Below, in pieces: positions 20,230-30,756 of a DNA stretch of 64,000 nucleotides. The notes beneath the pieces were generated by a model. The model did no database searches, was not told where the DNA came from, and worked only from the letters and a program-made list of their open reading frames with translations. A program made the translations under genes and the position numbers. The stretch covers positions 158,501 through 222,500 of the forward strand of contig CAJNDS010002305.1 in assembly GCA_905221605.1 (NCBI GenBank), given 5' to 3'. Positions within the stretch are counted from its first letter, which is position 1. Each line of letters starts with the position of its first letter. Source of the DNA: Symbiodinium natans (taxonomy: Eukaryota; Sar; Dinophyceae; Suessiales; Symbiodiniaceae).

Positions 20230-20628
20230 CATCTCCCTAATTGACAGAAGCTCAGTAGGGCATCGGTTTCATGGTAGGCTTGTCACGGAGAAGATTTTTT
20301 GCATGAATGATAGCTTGGGGCATCTCCAAAAACATGATAAAGAAGGGGGTCGCCATGCAAATGTAGAGGGATGTCTTTATGCCTTCTGCATCAACAAATT
20401 AGATGCGACAATCACCTTACAAAAGCAAGATGTATCAGGGCATCTGGATCCAAAGTGAGAGGCTGTGGCACAACAAGCTTTTGCAAATGGTGGGGTTTAA
20501 ACATGAGGAACTTGAATGAGCACTACTAGATCATACTAGATCTGCGTGCCGTTTTTTTGAAGAAAAGGGCAGTGCACATTTTGAAGAAGATGAAGCTCCT
20601 CTCAACCCAAAAAACTCGCCTGAAACGG
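20230..20628. other. Unique stretch, nothing recognised
   Basis: No frame or splice-bounded island stands out. Confidence 0.35.
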
Positions 20629-20654
20629 TTTAGGGTTTAGGGTTTAGGGTTTAA
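20629..20654 (+). repeat. Short TTTAGGG array
   Basis: Four units. Confidence 0.85.
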
Positions 20655-20713
20655 CGAACCTCAGGCTGTCATGAAGTCTACACTGCTACGTCCCTGCTCC
20701 GCATTCCCTGCAG

Positions 20714-20781
20714 GACCGCACTGAAGATGCGGCCCTCTGCGAAGAGCTCCAGGGGCTGATCCTGAAGGAGAGCTGCTTAGG
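20714..20781 (+). CDS. Candidate internal exon
   Basis: GCATTCCCTGCAG| is a good acceptor. The phase-0 frame reads DRTEDAALCEELQGLILKES with GC-rich third bases and runs directly into GCTTAGGGTTTAG. The donor may be GC at 20775 or GT at 20782. It can follow the exon at 19787 in phase. The sequence is helical and charged; the product is not recognised. Confidence 0.5.
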
Positions 20782-20871
20782 GTTTAGGGTTTGGGGTTTA
20801 GGGTTTAGGGTTTAGGGTTAGGGTCTAGGGTTTAGGGTTTAGGGTTTAGGGTCAAGGGTTCGGGTTTAGGC
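20778..20871 (+). repeat. TTTAGGG array, slightly degenerate
   Basis: About 13 units with GTCTAGGG, TCAAGGG and TTCGGG variants. Confidence 0.9.
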
Positions 20872-22363
20872 ACAACATGGCACATGCAGTGCCGTGCTTC
20901 ATTGCACTGCTGATGTTGCTGTCTGTCGGCTGTTTCGGCCATTTTCTGCCCGATGAGGGCCGGGGTTTAAAGCAGGTGTTCGGGTTCCACGTTTGGACTG
21001 TCGGGTCTACAGTTCGTAGGGGGAACTCTGGGTCACAGTGCAGCTGATGTAAGTCGTACATTCGCTGGGATTTGGCGACATGACATGTGACGTTCTACAG
21101 TCCCTTAAAAGGTTGCGTTGGTCAGGAACCCATATTTCTCGCGGTATAGGCGTGTAGGTCCTTGACAGTGTGTCCAACCAAAGCAAAAAAAACCAAAAGC
21201 CGAAGAAGGCCTTCAGCACAAATGGCCGGCACCAGAAATGCCAAACGAGCGAAAACCAATGCTCCGTGCGACTCACCCCGCATGAACGAATAGCGCGAGG
21301 CACCCATAGGAAGTAGGAAATGCAAGGCGCTCCATGGGAAATACCAAGCCTTCCAAGAAGTTCAGGTCCTGAGGGGAAAGGCCATGGAGACAAGCAGTGC
21401 TTTGTGACCAAAAAACACATAGAAACCTGGAAGCAAAGGTGTAGGAGCAAGTGAGGAGAAGAGGAGGCGCAGGAAACAACGAGATTTATAGAGTTTCCAG
21501 GGGTCATGGCTGCCATGTCGTCTTGTCAAGACGCTGTGTCAACCGCAGTGGCGGTATGAGTAGTAAGGGTAGCAGCCGAAAAAGCAGCTCGTTCGACCAA
21601 GTGAGTGTGTGTATGTGTGTGACAATTTGGCTCTGACAGTTGCTTCAGCAGAGAATATCATCTCTTACGCATCGCGTCCAAGACTCGAGGAACCATATCC
21701 TTCATCTGCGGTATGCATGACTGCCACCGCGTAGATGCCAGGGTACTTATGGGATTTCACGGACAGTTGGCAGGGCCTAGGCCCCTAGGCCTGAAGCTCA
21801 GTGTCTACTGTAGTCATGCACGCCTGGACCAAGCCGTCCCAAGCCAGGATGCAGAGAAGCAGCGTGCGATCAAGAACGCTCGTGCGAGCCACTTGGCTTT
21901 TTAAAGTCACTTAGGCCATGTGTTCTGTGTGCGCTCTCTCTGTGTGCTCTCTGTGTGCTCTCTGTGTGAGCTCTGTGTGAGCTCTCTCTGTGTGTGTGTG
22001 TGTGTGTTTATTGCTGGGGCTGCCGCTTTTCTTCCGGAGAGCCTTGTGCGAAGTCTGAGTTTTCCCGAACAGGGCACTTGGAACCCTGGAACTGTCTGCT
22101 AAGCCCAGCTCCCATCGAAGGGCAGCCTGTTCTCCGCTGGCAGCCAGCAGCTTGCCAGCAGACTGACGGAAGTCTCGGGTGTTTGTACATGTCTTCATGA
22201 CTTCGGGATTCAGGGGCTCTAGGGTCTGGAGATTGAAATACATCGTGAAAGTCGCACATCGACTCTGCCGTTCAGTAGCAGCAGTGGGAGCAGCAGTGGG
22301 TCCCTCTTTCCCATTTCTGTCGGAAACCCTAGCACATTGCTCGACAGTTCAATGTGGAGGTCT
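20872..22363. other. Unique stretch with a CT/GT microsatellite
   Basis: Long reverse-strand frames at 21007-21516 (169 residues, several overlapping alternatives) contain no domain I can name and lack a consistent base bias; left uncalled. A CTCTCTGTGTG microsatellite lies at 21926-22008. Confidence 0.35.
21926..22008. repeat. CTCTGTGTG-type microsatellite
   Basis: Units of TGTGTGCTCTC grade into TGTGTGAGCTC and then pure (TG)n. Confidence 0.9.
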
Positions 22364-22453
22364 CCCAAAATAGGGGTAGTACCCCTTGCATACCCCAAAC
22401 AGAGTAGAATCCCCTTCAAAGGGAGCCCCAAAAAGGTACCCCCCTATTTTCGG
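22364..22453. mobile_element. Foldback element (own family)
   Basis: CCAAAATAGGGGTAGTACCCC on the left mirrors GGTACCCCCCTATTTTCGG on the right. CGGAAACCC occurs just outside both ends (22321 and 22451), possibly a pre-existing or duplicated flank. Confidence 0.65.
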
Positions 22454-22484
22454 AAACCCCCACGTGTCTAGCCGACATGTTCAG

Positions 22485-22541
22485 GACACCGTTGAGCTAG
22501 AGGAGTTTGCTGCAGAGAAGGCGGCGAAGGCAGCGGCAGAG
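22485..22541 (+). CDS. Candidate Ala/Glu-rich exon 1 of a small set
   Basis: CGACATGTTCAG| precedes a phase-0 frame DTVELEEFAAEKAAKAAAE with G/C-rich third bases. The best end is a GC donor at 22542 (GAG|GCAGGG); reading on meets TGA at 22551. The composition is alanine/glutamate helix, possibly coiled coil. The islands at 22724, 23550 and 23707 have the same composition and phase, so they may belong to one gene. Confidence 0.4.
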
Positions 22542-22723
22542 GCAGGGTGCTGAGGGCGCACGGCTGAAGAGGCTACCGAGGGCTCCGAAGCCTTGCAAGG
22601 GTCCCTCAGAAACCTCTCTGGAACGATCAGCCCGAATCCCCAAAGAGGCCTCGAATCTCCAGGATTCCTCCTGAAGCCTCAAAGTGCCTCAGAAAGCCCT
22701 TACAGCGAAAATGCACGCAAGAG

Positions 22724-22756
22724 GCCGCAGCAGCAGAGGCGGCAGCCCGTGCCGAG
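22724..22756 (+). CDS. Candidate Ala/Glu-rich mini-exon 2
   Basis: Eleven codons (AAAAEAAARAE) lie between CGCAAGAG| and GAG|GCCTAG, phase 0 at both ends. A different frame is open across a much longer stretch (22593-22895), so this is tentative. Confidence 0.28.
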
Positions 22757-23549
22757 GCCTAGAGAGGGCCGAGAGAGTTTCGAGAGAGAGAGATTGAGGG
22801 AGTTTGAGGGGGCAGAATTCCGCGTTTTGGCGCCTTTTGAAGGCTGCTTGGCGGCCAGCACTAGAAGCCCTCAAAGTCTGAACTCTAAAGTCTAAAATGT
22901 TTAAAGCACGCTGCCTGTAAACCACATGTTGCACGGCATGTTTTTCCTGCTATTCAGAAACCTGTCCCAAAACCATGTGTGGATGGCTTCCGCTGAATAG
23001 TTTCTTTGCTAGGACATAAGGACCTCATGCAAGAGCATGTGCTTCCGAACGATCCCTGTGCTCTGTCTCTGTCAAGTTGGTTTGCAGCTACAAAACAAAT
23101 GCTGCGAAGCCTCCAACCTCCTCCCCAGATCTCATTACCCCTTTAGCCTGAACTGCGACTGTGTGAGAAGCCCTCGAAGGACTTCCGATTTGAAACTTCC
23201 GGTGCCAAGACTCTGAACGCGAAGTTTGAAGTACATCCCACACAACTGAAACCTTGAACCAAGCAGCCTTCATTTGTGCACTGCCGGGTGTCAGGGTGCA
23301 GCAGCTCCGTTGTTTCACCTCTGGTTTCGAACGTACTGAAGGACCCCTTAAGATTGCACTCGGGATCTGAGCCACTCCCTGTGTTCCTCCCACGAGTCTT
23401 CCAAGAGATGCAACCAGGCTCATGCTCATGCCTAGGCTAGGAGCGGAATCCTCCACTTCAGCTGGTCTACATCAAAATCCTGGCATACACTCTAATTACA
23501 CTGTCGGCACTCATGTGTATGTTTTGTTTCCCCAACAAATGTTCCAAAG
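22757..23549. other. Unique stretch, presumed intron
   Basis: No array or recognised element. Reverse frame 23088-23456 (122 residues) has no domain. Confidence 0.3.
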
Positions 23550-23588
23550 GAAGAGGCTGTGGCAGCCGTGGCAGCTGCGGAGGAGGCT
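23550..23588 (+). CDS. Candidate Ala/Glu-rich mini-exon 3
   Basis: Thirteen codons (EEAVAAVAAAEEA) lie between GTTCCAAAG| and GCT|GCTTCTTTTTTC, phase 0 at both ends. The strong pyrimidine tract after the putative GC donor would instead suit an acceptor, so the model is uncertain. Confidence 0.3.
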
Positions 23589-23706
23589 GCTTCTTTTTTC
23601 TTTCTTTGCGTGCTGAGGCTTGGCCGGGCGTGTTGTGCTTGTTTGTAGAGTGGTAAGGAGTATGGCGTGCAGTGGTTTGAAGGGATGGATGGTCGAAACC
23701 CGCCAG

Positions 23707-23775
23707 GTTGCCCTCATGGAGGCCATGGCGAAGGCGGCGGCTGCGCTGCAGGACCTCTTTCCGGACGTCCTGTAG
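23707..23775 (+). CDS. Candidate Ala-rich terminal exon with stop
   Basis: AACCCGCCAG| opens a phase-0 frame VALMEAMAKAAAALQDLFPD-VL followed by TAG at 23773-23775. Third bases are almost all G/C. An upstream acceptor (TTTGTAG, 23641-23648) would lengthen the exon in the same frame. It matches the Ala-rich islands at 22485, 22724 and 23550 and would be the 3' end of that gene. A CCCTAAA array starts 11 bp after the stop. Confidence 0.45.
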   Translation, partial: VALMEAMAKAAAALQDLFPDVL

Positions 23776-23785
23776 ACTCTGTAAG

Positions 23786-23820
23786 CCCTAAACCCTAAAC
23801 CCTAAACCCTAAACCCTAAA
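23786..23820 (-). repeat. Short CCCTAAA array after a stop codon
   Basis: Five perfect units. Confidence 0.92.
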
Positions 23821-25121
23821 TTCCCACCCAGGCCTGCTTAGGCCGTACCCACCCTTTTCAGGGTGCCTGGACCCAGCACTACACCCGACAGCGATTAACA
23901 CCATCGCTTGGAGTTACTATGCAAGCCTGAAGAGTTGTGTTGAGCGTGAGCTGCACCTCCAGTGCCGGTGCAGTAATTTGCCTGGGGTACCCCGCCCCCT
24001 TCTCCGATTCTCAAGTATTATTCAGAAACCCTAAACCTGGCGACCTGTTCTGGCGGTACCGAAAGTGGCTTCTGCACGTCCCTGGGCCCCCCTCCGGAAC
24101 CCCCTGGTGCCGGGCCCCTGGCGGACCGTGTTCAGGGACCAGAGGGGCCGCAAGGCAGGTCAGCCTGGGCGATTGCTCAACCCCCCCCCGCTCCCCCCTT
24201 GGCCCCCCCCCCCCCCACCCCCCCTGCCTTTCCCGGCCCTGGCCCGGAAGGGCCCCCCTCCCACCCTGACCCACTAGTGAACCATTAACTTGTTTTTTGG
24301 TTGGCCTCCGTCCCTCCTCTTTGGATTCTGGCGCCAAATTCCTGCCCCCTCCACTTCACCCACAGCCACGGCAACCTCCGATCAAAGGATGGGGGTGGGA
24401 AGTGGGAATTTAGGGCGTTAGCCCGAAACCCTAAAAGGAGAAAAGTTGGGTGGATGCCTGCGTAAGCAGGGGGTGGGAAAAATAAAACAACCCAACCTTT
24501 CTGGTTGCGGTGCTTCTGTGGGGCTTTGCTTGTCGTGCCCCGGTGGGGCAATGGCGCCGGTAGGGCTGTGCCATCCTAGGTATTTTCAACGTTCAAGCCC
24601 AGGATTGGGGACCTTGCATTTGCGAAGCCTTGGAAAACAGTTCACGTCTACACATGTGGGGGACCTCGTGAGTAGTTCCTGCGACCCAAGGAGCTTTGAA
24701 CGAAAAGAGCCCTGAACTCTTAGACAGCATCTTACAAGCGCCGTCCCCACAAATGGGGGTGCTCTTGAAGAGGCTAGCATTGAAGTTTGCAGGTCAGCCA
24801 CTCGGGCGCAGTACAAACGCCAATGTCAAGCATAGTGCGCATACAGCGTTGCTGGCAAAAGGTAATGCAAAAACTCAGAGTCTAATCTACAAGCATGCGA
24901 TGCATGAATTGAGACTTTGATGAGAAAATGACGCCCGAGAGAAAGCCTTGCTACAGGGCACGTCGAAAAGGAACCTTCATGCCCTGGAGAAGTTAAGAAG
25001 TTAAAGGCTCAATGGTGCCCCTATGCCGCACAAAAGCCCACTCAAGCTTCCTTTGTAGTTCTTTACTGTAACTTCAGATCCTTAGCTTTTTTTGGTTTAT
25101 TGGGTTTCTTAATGTGGCAGC
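23821..25121. other. Unique stretch, C-rich in the middle
   Basis: 24181-24240 is nearly all C with scattered A/T, giving accidental Pro-rich frames. Nothing recognised elsewhere. Confidence 0.35.
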
Positions 25122-25250
25122 ACCCTAAACCCTAAACCCTAAACCCTAAACCCTAAACCCTAAACCCTAAACCCTAAACCCTAAACCCTAAACCCTAAAC
25201 CCTAAACCCTAAACCCTAAACCCTAAACCCTAAACCCTAAACCCTAAACC
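25122..25250 (-). repeat. CCCTAAA array, about 18 copies
   Basis: Perfect heptamers. Confidence 0.97.
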
Positions 25251-25295
25251 GTGGCTAGCTACCCTTCTGAGTGCAGCCAAGCTTCGGTGATAAAA

Positions 25296-25376
25296 TTGCA
25301 AGGAGCGGGCCCGGCAGCTCCCGGGCGTGGTGCCTCGCAGAGTCCCAGAGGCCATGCACAAGGGAATATTTGGTTT
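25296..25376 (+). CDS. Weak exon-like island between opposed arrays
   Basis: GAGTGCAG occurs near 25270-25277, after which one frame stays open to the array (QASVIKLQGAGPAAPGRGAS and on). The codon bias is modest and the donor unclear. Confidence 0.25.
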
Positions 25377-25490
25377 GGGGTTTAGGGTTTAGGGTTTAGG
25401 GTTTAGGGTTTAGGGTTTAGGGTTTAGGGTTTAGGGTTTAGGGTTTAGGGTTTAGGGTTTAGGGTTTAGGGGTTAGGGTTTAGGGTTTAG
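25376..25490 (+). repeat. TTTAGGG array, about 16 copies
   Basis: Near-perfect, one GGTTAGGG. Confidence 0.97.
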
Positions 25491-26040
25491 TGTTCAGCTG
25501 CTCATGTTGCGTGGGCGTATGGTTTTTGGGGCGGTGTTGTCGGTGTGCGGATGTGTGCGCACGCGCTTGGAGGCTAGCTTTGGAGATTTTTAGGAGGGCT
25601 TGGTGAGTTGGGTCGATATGGCGAAGTGATGTGAAGTGGAAGGGCTGGACGTTACTGAGGCTTGAATTTTTGCTCTGGATGTTTAGGGCGCCTTGTCAAG
25701 ACTGTGGTAGGTTTGGGGACAGAGTTTGGGAACAGCAAGCGTCGTATCGCGGCGTTCCTCAGCCGGATGAGCCTAAACATGCCTCAGCGTCCCCCGGAAC
25801 CTAAAGCCTTTCTGAGAGATCTCAGACCGTGCCCGAGGCTGAGGATGGATCTGGCAACCAGGCAAGTGCCAGGGTCTTTGCAGTTTCGAGTCGAGGCTTT
25901 ATGACCTTGGGGTTGGGAGACGCCCAACCTTTACATCTGCAGTGTTTTTTTTTAAATGTCAACGAGAGGGCCGTGGACAAAGGGATTTTTTTCGCTCTTT
26001 GGTCCGACGAACTCTGACAGCACCGGTAATGTCATGTAAC
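25491..26040. other. Unique stretch, nothing recognised
   Basis: GT-rich left half. An 80-residue + frame at 25662-25904 has no domain. Confidence 0.35.
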
Positions 26041-26101
26041 CCGAAACCCTAAACCCTAAATCCTAAATCCTAAACCCTAAACCCCAAACCCTAAACCCTT
26101 A
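26041..26101 (-). repeat. CCCTAAA array
   Basis: Eight units with TCCTAAA variants. Confidence 0.9.
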
Positions 26102-26607
26102 ACACAAATAGAGTTGTGTAGGGGACGCTGCTGGCCGGAATCGGCTGTTTGTGGACTGTTTTTTTTAGTTGGCTTCCTGCTTGCTTTGCTTTTGCTTTCG
26201 GACTTCGACCATAGGGTGCTACCCTAGAACCCCTTAAAAAGTCCCTGTATAGGCTTGGTTAGGGGGGATTGCGTGCGTTCTCCAGTCACGGCTTCAGGCT
26301 TCAAAAGTTCAAGTTTCCAACAGGTCCCAACGGTCAACGCCGGGGCCAGAGCAACTACAAGTAACTGCGTCAACCAGCGAGCATCTGGCACCACAGACCG
26401 GAGTGATACCACGTGCACTCGTCGGAGCTGGAATGTGCGCGTCATCCGCCTCGCCCGCGCAGGGGTAAAGTTCAGGGCGTGTAGGGCATGCCGTTGCTTT
26501 GAGGGTACTTCTCTGAACGCTGCAACCTTCTGCGGGCTCAGGGCCTGCAGCAGCTACAGCAACTCCGCATCCGGAAAGACGGATGCCAGTGACACCTGCC
26601 CAGAGGG
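26102..26607. other. Unique stretch ending in a possible exon
   Basis: The last 55 bp (from GGCCTGCAG near 26551) can encode SYSNSASGKTDASDTCPE up to the first GTTTAG. Other frames are also open, so it is not called as a gene. Confidence 0.3.
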
Positions 26608-26692
26608 TTTAGGGTTTAGGGTTTAGGGTTTAGGGTTTAGGGTTTAGGGTTTAAAGGGTTTAGGGTTTAGGGTTTAGGCTTTAGGGTTTCGG
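26608..26692 (+). repeat. TTTAGGG array
   Basis: About 12 units, one 8-mer, TTTCGGG at the right end. Confidence 0.93.
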
Positions 26693-26707
26693 GTCCCAGA
26701 GCTGCAG

Positions 26708-26773
26708 GCAGAGCCCGAAGCGCACCTGCAAAAGACCTTCATGGACATGTCCCGATGCGGACTCCCGGCATGA
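26708..26773 (+). CDS. Candidate terminal exon with stop
   Basis: CAGAGCTGCAG| opens a phase-0 frame AEPEAHLQKTFMDMSRCGLP-A ending in TGA at 26771-26773. Third bases are mainly G/C. It sits 16 bp after a TTTAGGG array and 35 bp before a foldback element. Not recognised. Confidence 0.4.
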   Translation, partial: AEPEAHLQKTFMDMSRCGLPA

Positions 26774-26807
26774 AAGGGGACCTTAGGTTTATAGACCCCT
26801 GGAACTT

Positions 26808-26917
26808 GGGGGATGTTTTTCCCTTGTAATTACTAGCAGCTCCCTGAATAGGGATTATATATGGGGGGGTACTATCATTCCCTATCAGGGACTCTTCGTA
26901 GAAGGGGGCCACATCCC
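26808..26917. mobile_element. Diverged foldback element, family A-like
   Basis: GGGGGATGTTTTTCCCTT on the left and GAAGGGGGCCACATCCC on the right are imperfect inverted copies. The centre has CTCCCTGAATAGGGA/TCCCTATCAGGGA. Confidence 0.6.
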
Positions 26918-27317
26918 AACCTGAAACCCTAAACCCCTTGGGGAGTTGTTTTCCCAGCATGTTTGAGTTGACGGTTGGGAGTTTGGAGATTGGCGTAACG
27001 AGGGGTTGTGGATTCAAGGTTGCGTGGGTCAGAACCGAGGTTTAGGTCCACTTGGGCATTCAGGTGCATGGCTTGATGGCATTCTGGAAGCTAACCAAAA
27101 TGCAGCTTCGGTTGTTGGTTTAGGACATCTCGGAATTCAGCGGCCCTAGGCCGCGAAGCCTGGAACTCCAAACCACATCCGCCCATGCCAAGCAGGCTCC
27201 CTGTACAACATACTGCACAAGACGTGCTATCGCAAGCTTGAATGCCTTTGGCGAAGATGCCCGAAACTCCGATATTGGCATGCGCATCCCGCCAGACCTT
27301 AAGCACTGCGGACAACA
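26918..27317. other. Unique stretch, nothing recognised
   Basis: Frames of 88-92 residues on the - strand lack domains. Confidence 0.35.
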
Positions 27318-27394
27318 CCCTAAACCCTACACCCCCTAAACCCACCCGAAACCCCAAAGCCTAAACTCTAAACCCTAAGCCCCGACCCTAAACC

Positions 27395-27426
<32 letters not shown>

Positions 27427-27602
27427 ACCCTAAACCCTAAACCCTAAACCCTAAAACTCTAAACCCTAAACCCTAAACCCCTACACCCTAAACCCCTACA
27501 CCCTAAACCCTAAACCCTAAACCCCAAACCCCAAACCCCAAACCCTAAACCCCAAACCCTAAACCCTAAACCCTAAACCCTAAACCCTAAACCCTAAACC
27601 CT
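27318..27602 (-). repeat. Heterogeneous CCCTAAA array, about 40 units
   Basis: Contains separate sub-blocks of CCCTCAA, CCCCTACA and CCCCAAA, each repeated several times before the next variant starts. Confidence 0.95.
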
Positions 27603-27685
27603 GACGGGAATCGAATGAAAAAGACCTAGATCCTGACCTGGCTTCGACCTTGCCGTTCGAAGCCGAAAACCTTCGAAGCATTGTT

Positions 27686-27738
27686 TAGGTTTTAGGTTTT
27701 AGGGTTTAGGGTTTAGGGTTCAGGGTTCAGGGTTTAGG
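27686..27738 (+). repeat. TTTAGGG array
   Basis: Seven units, two TTCAGGG. Confidence 0.9.
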
Positions 27739-28487
27739 GACGGACAGCGATCCAGGAGAGGTCTTCAAGCACTTCGCGGATGGGGGCGAGTTGAGCCGCA
27801 ACTGGGATTGTAAAGTGTCGAGTTCTTTAGAGGCATTTTGAGAGTGAGGGTCTTGGGTGTGTAGAGGTGTCATCAGGTGTCTTGGGCGTGGGCTTGGAGA
27901 AGAGAGCTGTTAGGTGTGTACTGAATCTAGCCGAATTCCTGCCCTGGTGCGGAATTTGTTGTGGTTTCGCTCGGTCTTTTGCCTCGCGTTCTTTCAGAAT
28001 TCTCTGGGCATCTTCGGTGGTTGTCTATGCCAGACCTTCGATTCCTCCCTGGCTTCGAAAATCACCATGTCAGTGGAAGCCATGTCTGCCGTTCAGGGAG
28101 GGCCAAGTTCGCCCCAGCCGGTATGTAGAGATGATTAGCAATGTAACACACTACACTTGGGGGGGGGCTTCTGCAAGTTGCACTTGTTTTTCCCACTGTC
28201 CCATCCGTACCTCCGTACCTCCACTGTGTTCTGTCCTGCAAGCATTCCATCACGGCATCGTTTCTCCCAATCTGCTCACGTCGTTGCGAACGCGTCCGTG
28301 CTAGTCGCATGGGATTTCAACATCCGCAGGTTTCTAGTTTCTGAATGCATCTGCTTAGGTTGCCTGTAGGTTCCGAACCTTGTTTGCCGACGTCGTGTCG
28401 TTTTCAGACTTTGCGTTGGCCTCGGTTCCATCTTTTCCGGCTCCAGGTGCCACCCATAAGGCACCCTTTCCTGAGAGCTCTCCCCTA
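27739..28487. other. Unique stretch, one possible exon
   Basis: Right after the array, 27744-27815 encodes DSDPGEVFKHFADGGELSRN with GC-rich third bases and might be exonic, but splice sites are unclear. The 145-residue + frame at 27867-28304 has no recognised domain. Confidence 0.3.
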
Positions 28488-28531
28488 GGGTTTAGGGTTT
28501 AGGGTTCAGGGTTTAGGGTTTAGGGTTTAGG
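28488..28531 (+). repeat. Short TTTAGGG array
   Basis: Six units, one TTCAGGG. Confidence 0.9.
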
Positions 28532-28689
28532 GTAGCAAATCGGCTCACGCGGTCCTCCACCTTGCAAGGCAGGGTTTTTTTTGACATCGAGCCTCAGATT
28601 GGCTCAAGGCATCTTTCAAGGGAGATACTCGTCCCCCAAGGAATGTGCCCCGAAGAGGCTTCCCTTAAAATGCTCCTGATATTGCCCTT

Positions 28690-28762
28690 CCCTAAACCCT
28701 AAACCCTAAACCCTAAACCCTAAACCCTAAACCCTAAACCCTAAACCCTAAACCCTAAACCC
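28690..28762 (-). repeat. CCCTAAA array
   Basis: Ten perfect units. Confidence 0.96.
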
Positions 28763-29097
28763 CTTGGTAGAGGATCTTGAGAAAAGGTCCTCAACTTTAG
28801 GGTCCAAGGTTCAATCCCATGAATCTGGCAGTTCAGGGGTGGAGGCTCGCTGCCGCAATGAGCTGTGAAGTGACGGCGCATCATTGTGAGAAGGTTCTGC
28901 GGACTTAATGGTCCCATATAGGCATTACATGTTTACCCTTGACCCTTTCCTCCCAACGCGTTAAAGCTAGCGCTCATGCGTCGCTTCGAGAGAATGGCGC
29001 TTTGAATCCACTACGCCCCGAAACCCTCCATATGCCCACATGGGGCGCATAAACGAAGAATAAAGCAAACGAAACCGATTAAAAAAAGGCTCACGAC
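28763..29097. other. Unique stretch, nothing recognised
   Basis: No frame or element stands out. Confidence 0.35.
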
Positions 29098-29548
29098 GGG
29101 AATGTCGATTCCAGTTCTAAGCTTGTGCTACAAGTCAATGAAAATCCAGCCGGCTCAAGAAAATGTCGATTCCAACGTTAAGCTTGTAAGTCAATGAATA
29201 TGCGGCCGTCAGTACCAAGCCTGTACTACACATCAATGAGAATCTGGCCGGCTCCCGGAAATGTCGATTCCAGTACTGAGCTTGTACTACAGACTAGAGA
29301 CAGATGACAATCCAGCCGGCTCTCGGGAACGTCGGTTCCAGTACTGAGCTCGTGCTACAGAGCGATGAAAATCCAGCGGGCTCAAGGAAACGTCGGTTTA
29401 TGCTTGTACCACAAATCAATGAAAGTCCAGCTGGCTCACGGGAACGCGATTCCAGTACCAAGTTTGTGAAAATCCAGCTGGCTCAAGGAGTTGTTCACCT
29501 CAGTACTAAGCTTGTACTACAAACCAATGAGAATCCAGCCGGCCAGTA
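29098..29548. repeat. Degenerate ~55-65 bp tandem repeat, about 8 units
   Basis: Each unit carries CGATTCCAGTACTAAGC, TTGTACTACA, ATCAATGAAAATCCAGC and CGGCTCAAGG blocks with frequent indels and substitutions. Confidence 0.85.
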
Positions 29549-29751
29549 CTAAAGCCAGCATGTGTCGAAGCTCCTAGGCTTTGCTTCTGAGACCGTTCTC
29601 AGGCTTTGGAATATCGGTCTCCAAACTTGTAAAACGGCAAGAGTAAACACAGAACGAGATCGCCATTCAGGGACAAGCAACAGGATACGGGGTTCTCATA
29701 CATCCCCACATCCTGCTGTCTCGGCTCCTTTTTTTTTTTTTTTTCTCTCAG

Positions 29752-29818
29752 GTGATGCGCTGAAGGATGCCCTAATGATGTTGGGCCTCGCGCCTGCAAC
29801 TGCCGATGATTCGGGCTG
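29752..29818 (+). CDS. Candidate EF-hand-type exon (inter-loop helices)
   Basis: A model acceptor (over 15 T, then CTCTCAG) precedes, and GGCTG|GTTTAGGG follows. With two leading bases there are 21 codons: DALKDALMMLGLAPATADDS. In calmodulin-like proteins this pattern (hydrophobic helix, LGL-P-T, acidic residues) follows a calcium-binding loop and leads to the next one. The loops would be on neighbouring exons. The donor is the first unit of a TTTAGGG array. Confidence 0.55.
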
Positions 29819-29819
29819 G

Positions 29820-29842
29820 TTTAGGGTTTAGGGTTTAGGGTT
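29820..29842 (+). repeat. Three-unit TTTAGGG tract at a donor
   Basis: Directly continues from the exon end at 29818. Confidence 0.85.
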
Positions 29843-29954
29843 ATGAGGCTGGCTCTAAAGACATTTTTAGACCTTAAGTGGGGCACCAGCCCAAGCGCGC
29901 CTAAACTGCAGGCTTTGGCGTGACTTGCTCTTACCCGCCATGGTTTCCTGGGTT

Positions 29955-30031
29955 CAGGGTTTAGGGTTTTTAGGGTTTAGGGTTTAGGGTGTAGGGTTTA
30001 GGGTTTAGGGTTTAGGGTTTAGGGTTTAGGG
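29955..30031 (+). repeat. TTTAGGG array
   Basis: About 11 units, one TTTTTAGGG and one GTGTAGGG. Confidence 0.93.
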
Positions 30032-30492
30032 AGTGGTTCTGGAGGTGGAGACTTCAAGACTTCAAGGACGATCAGCATTGTGGGTTTGGATTCAGCAGTT
30101 TTGGATGAGCTGTGTTGTAAGTTGGTGCTCCGTTGATCATAGCTCCAAAGCTGGGACTTCAAGTGTGGTTTCCTTACACCGCTGGTTTTCAGTTAAGATC
30201 ACGAGTGCCAACGGCAACTTTGGAGCCTCTACGACCCCCTCCTGCACTCCAGAAATCCGCGTCCTGGCGCTCTCAAGCGTTAGGATGAGTTAAATATGGG
30301 ATTCGACATGTTTTGGGCTTTTGCTTTCGGCTTCGCATGCTCCCATACTTCCCAAACCAACCTCGAAGCCTGGATATGCTTCAGAATCGGTACTGAGGCT
30401 GTAGGTCCGGTTTTTATGCTTCCAGCTGAGCAAAGGTCACGACTCAGTGAACGAGGAGTGGGTGAACCTCAGCTGCAGCCATAGGATGGGAC
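30032..30492. other. Unique stretch, nothing recognised
   Basis: Two + frames of 60-86 residues without domains. Confidence 0.35.
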
Positions 30493-30566
30493 AGGGTTTA
30501 GGGTTTAGGGTTTAGGGTTTAGGGTTGAGGGTTTAGGGTTTAGGGTTTAGGGTTTAGGGTTTAGGG
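30493..30566 (+). repeat. TTTAGGG array
   Basis: Ten to eleven units, one TTGAGGG. Confidence 0.93.
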
Positions 30567-30650
30567 AGGGTGCTGTGATCTGCGCAAGCCTGAGCAGGCC
30601 TGAGCCTCGCAGCGGGACACAGCTCAGGTGCCTTTAAAGGGCCAATATGG

Positions 30651-30691
30651 GTTTAGGGTTTAGGGTTGAGGGTTTAGGGTTTAGGGTCTAG
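30651..30691 (+). repeat. Short TTTAGGG array
   Basis: Five units with TTGAGGG and TCTAGGG. Confidence 0.87.
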
Positions 30692-30756
30692 GGTATGCCT
30701 GTTCATGTTACACAGAGTTATTTCCAGACGGGCTTGTTCGCTGTTGGTTTTCTCTT

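Noticed and set aside
21007-21516. 169-residue reverse frame
   Set aside because: Overlapping alternative frames on the same strand, no domain, and it contradicts the single-strand coding pattern. Cannot be excluded completely.
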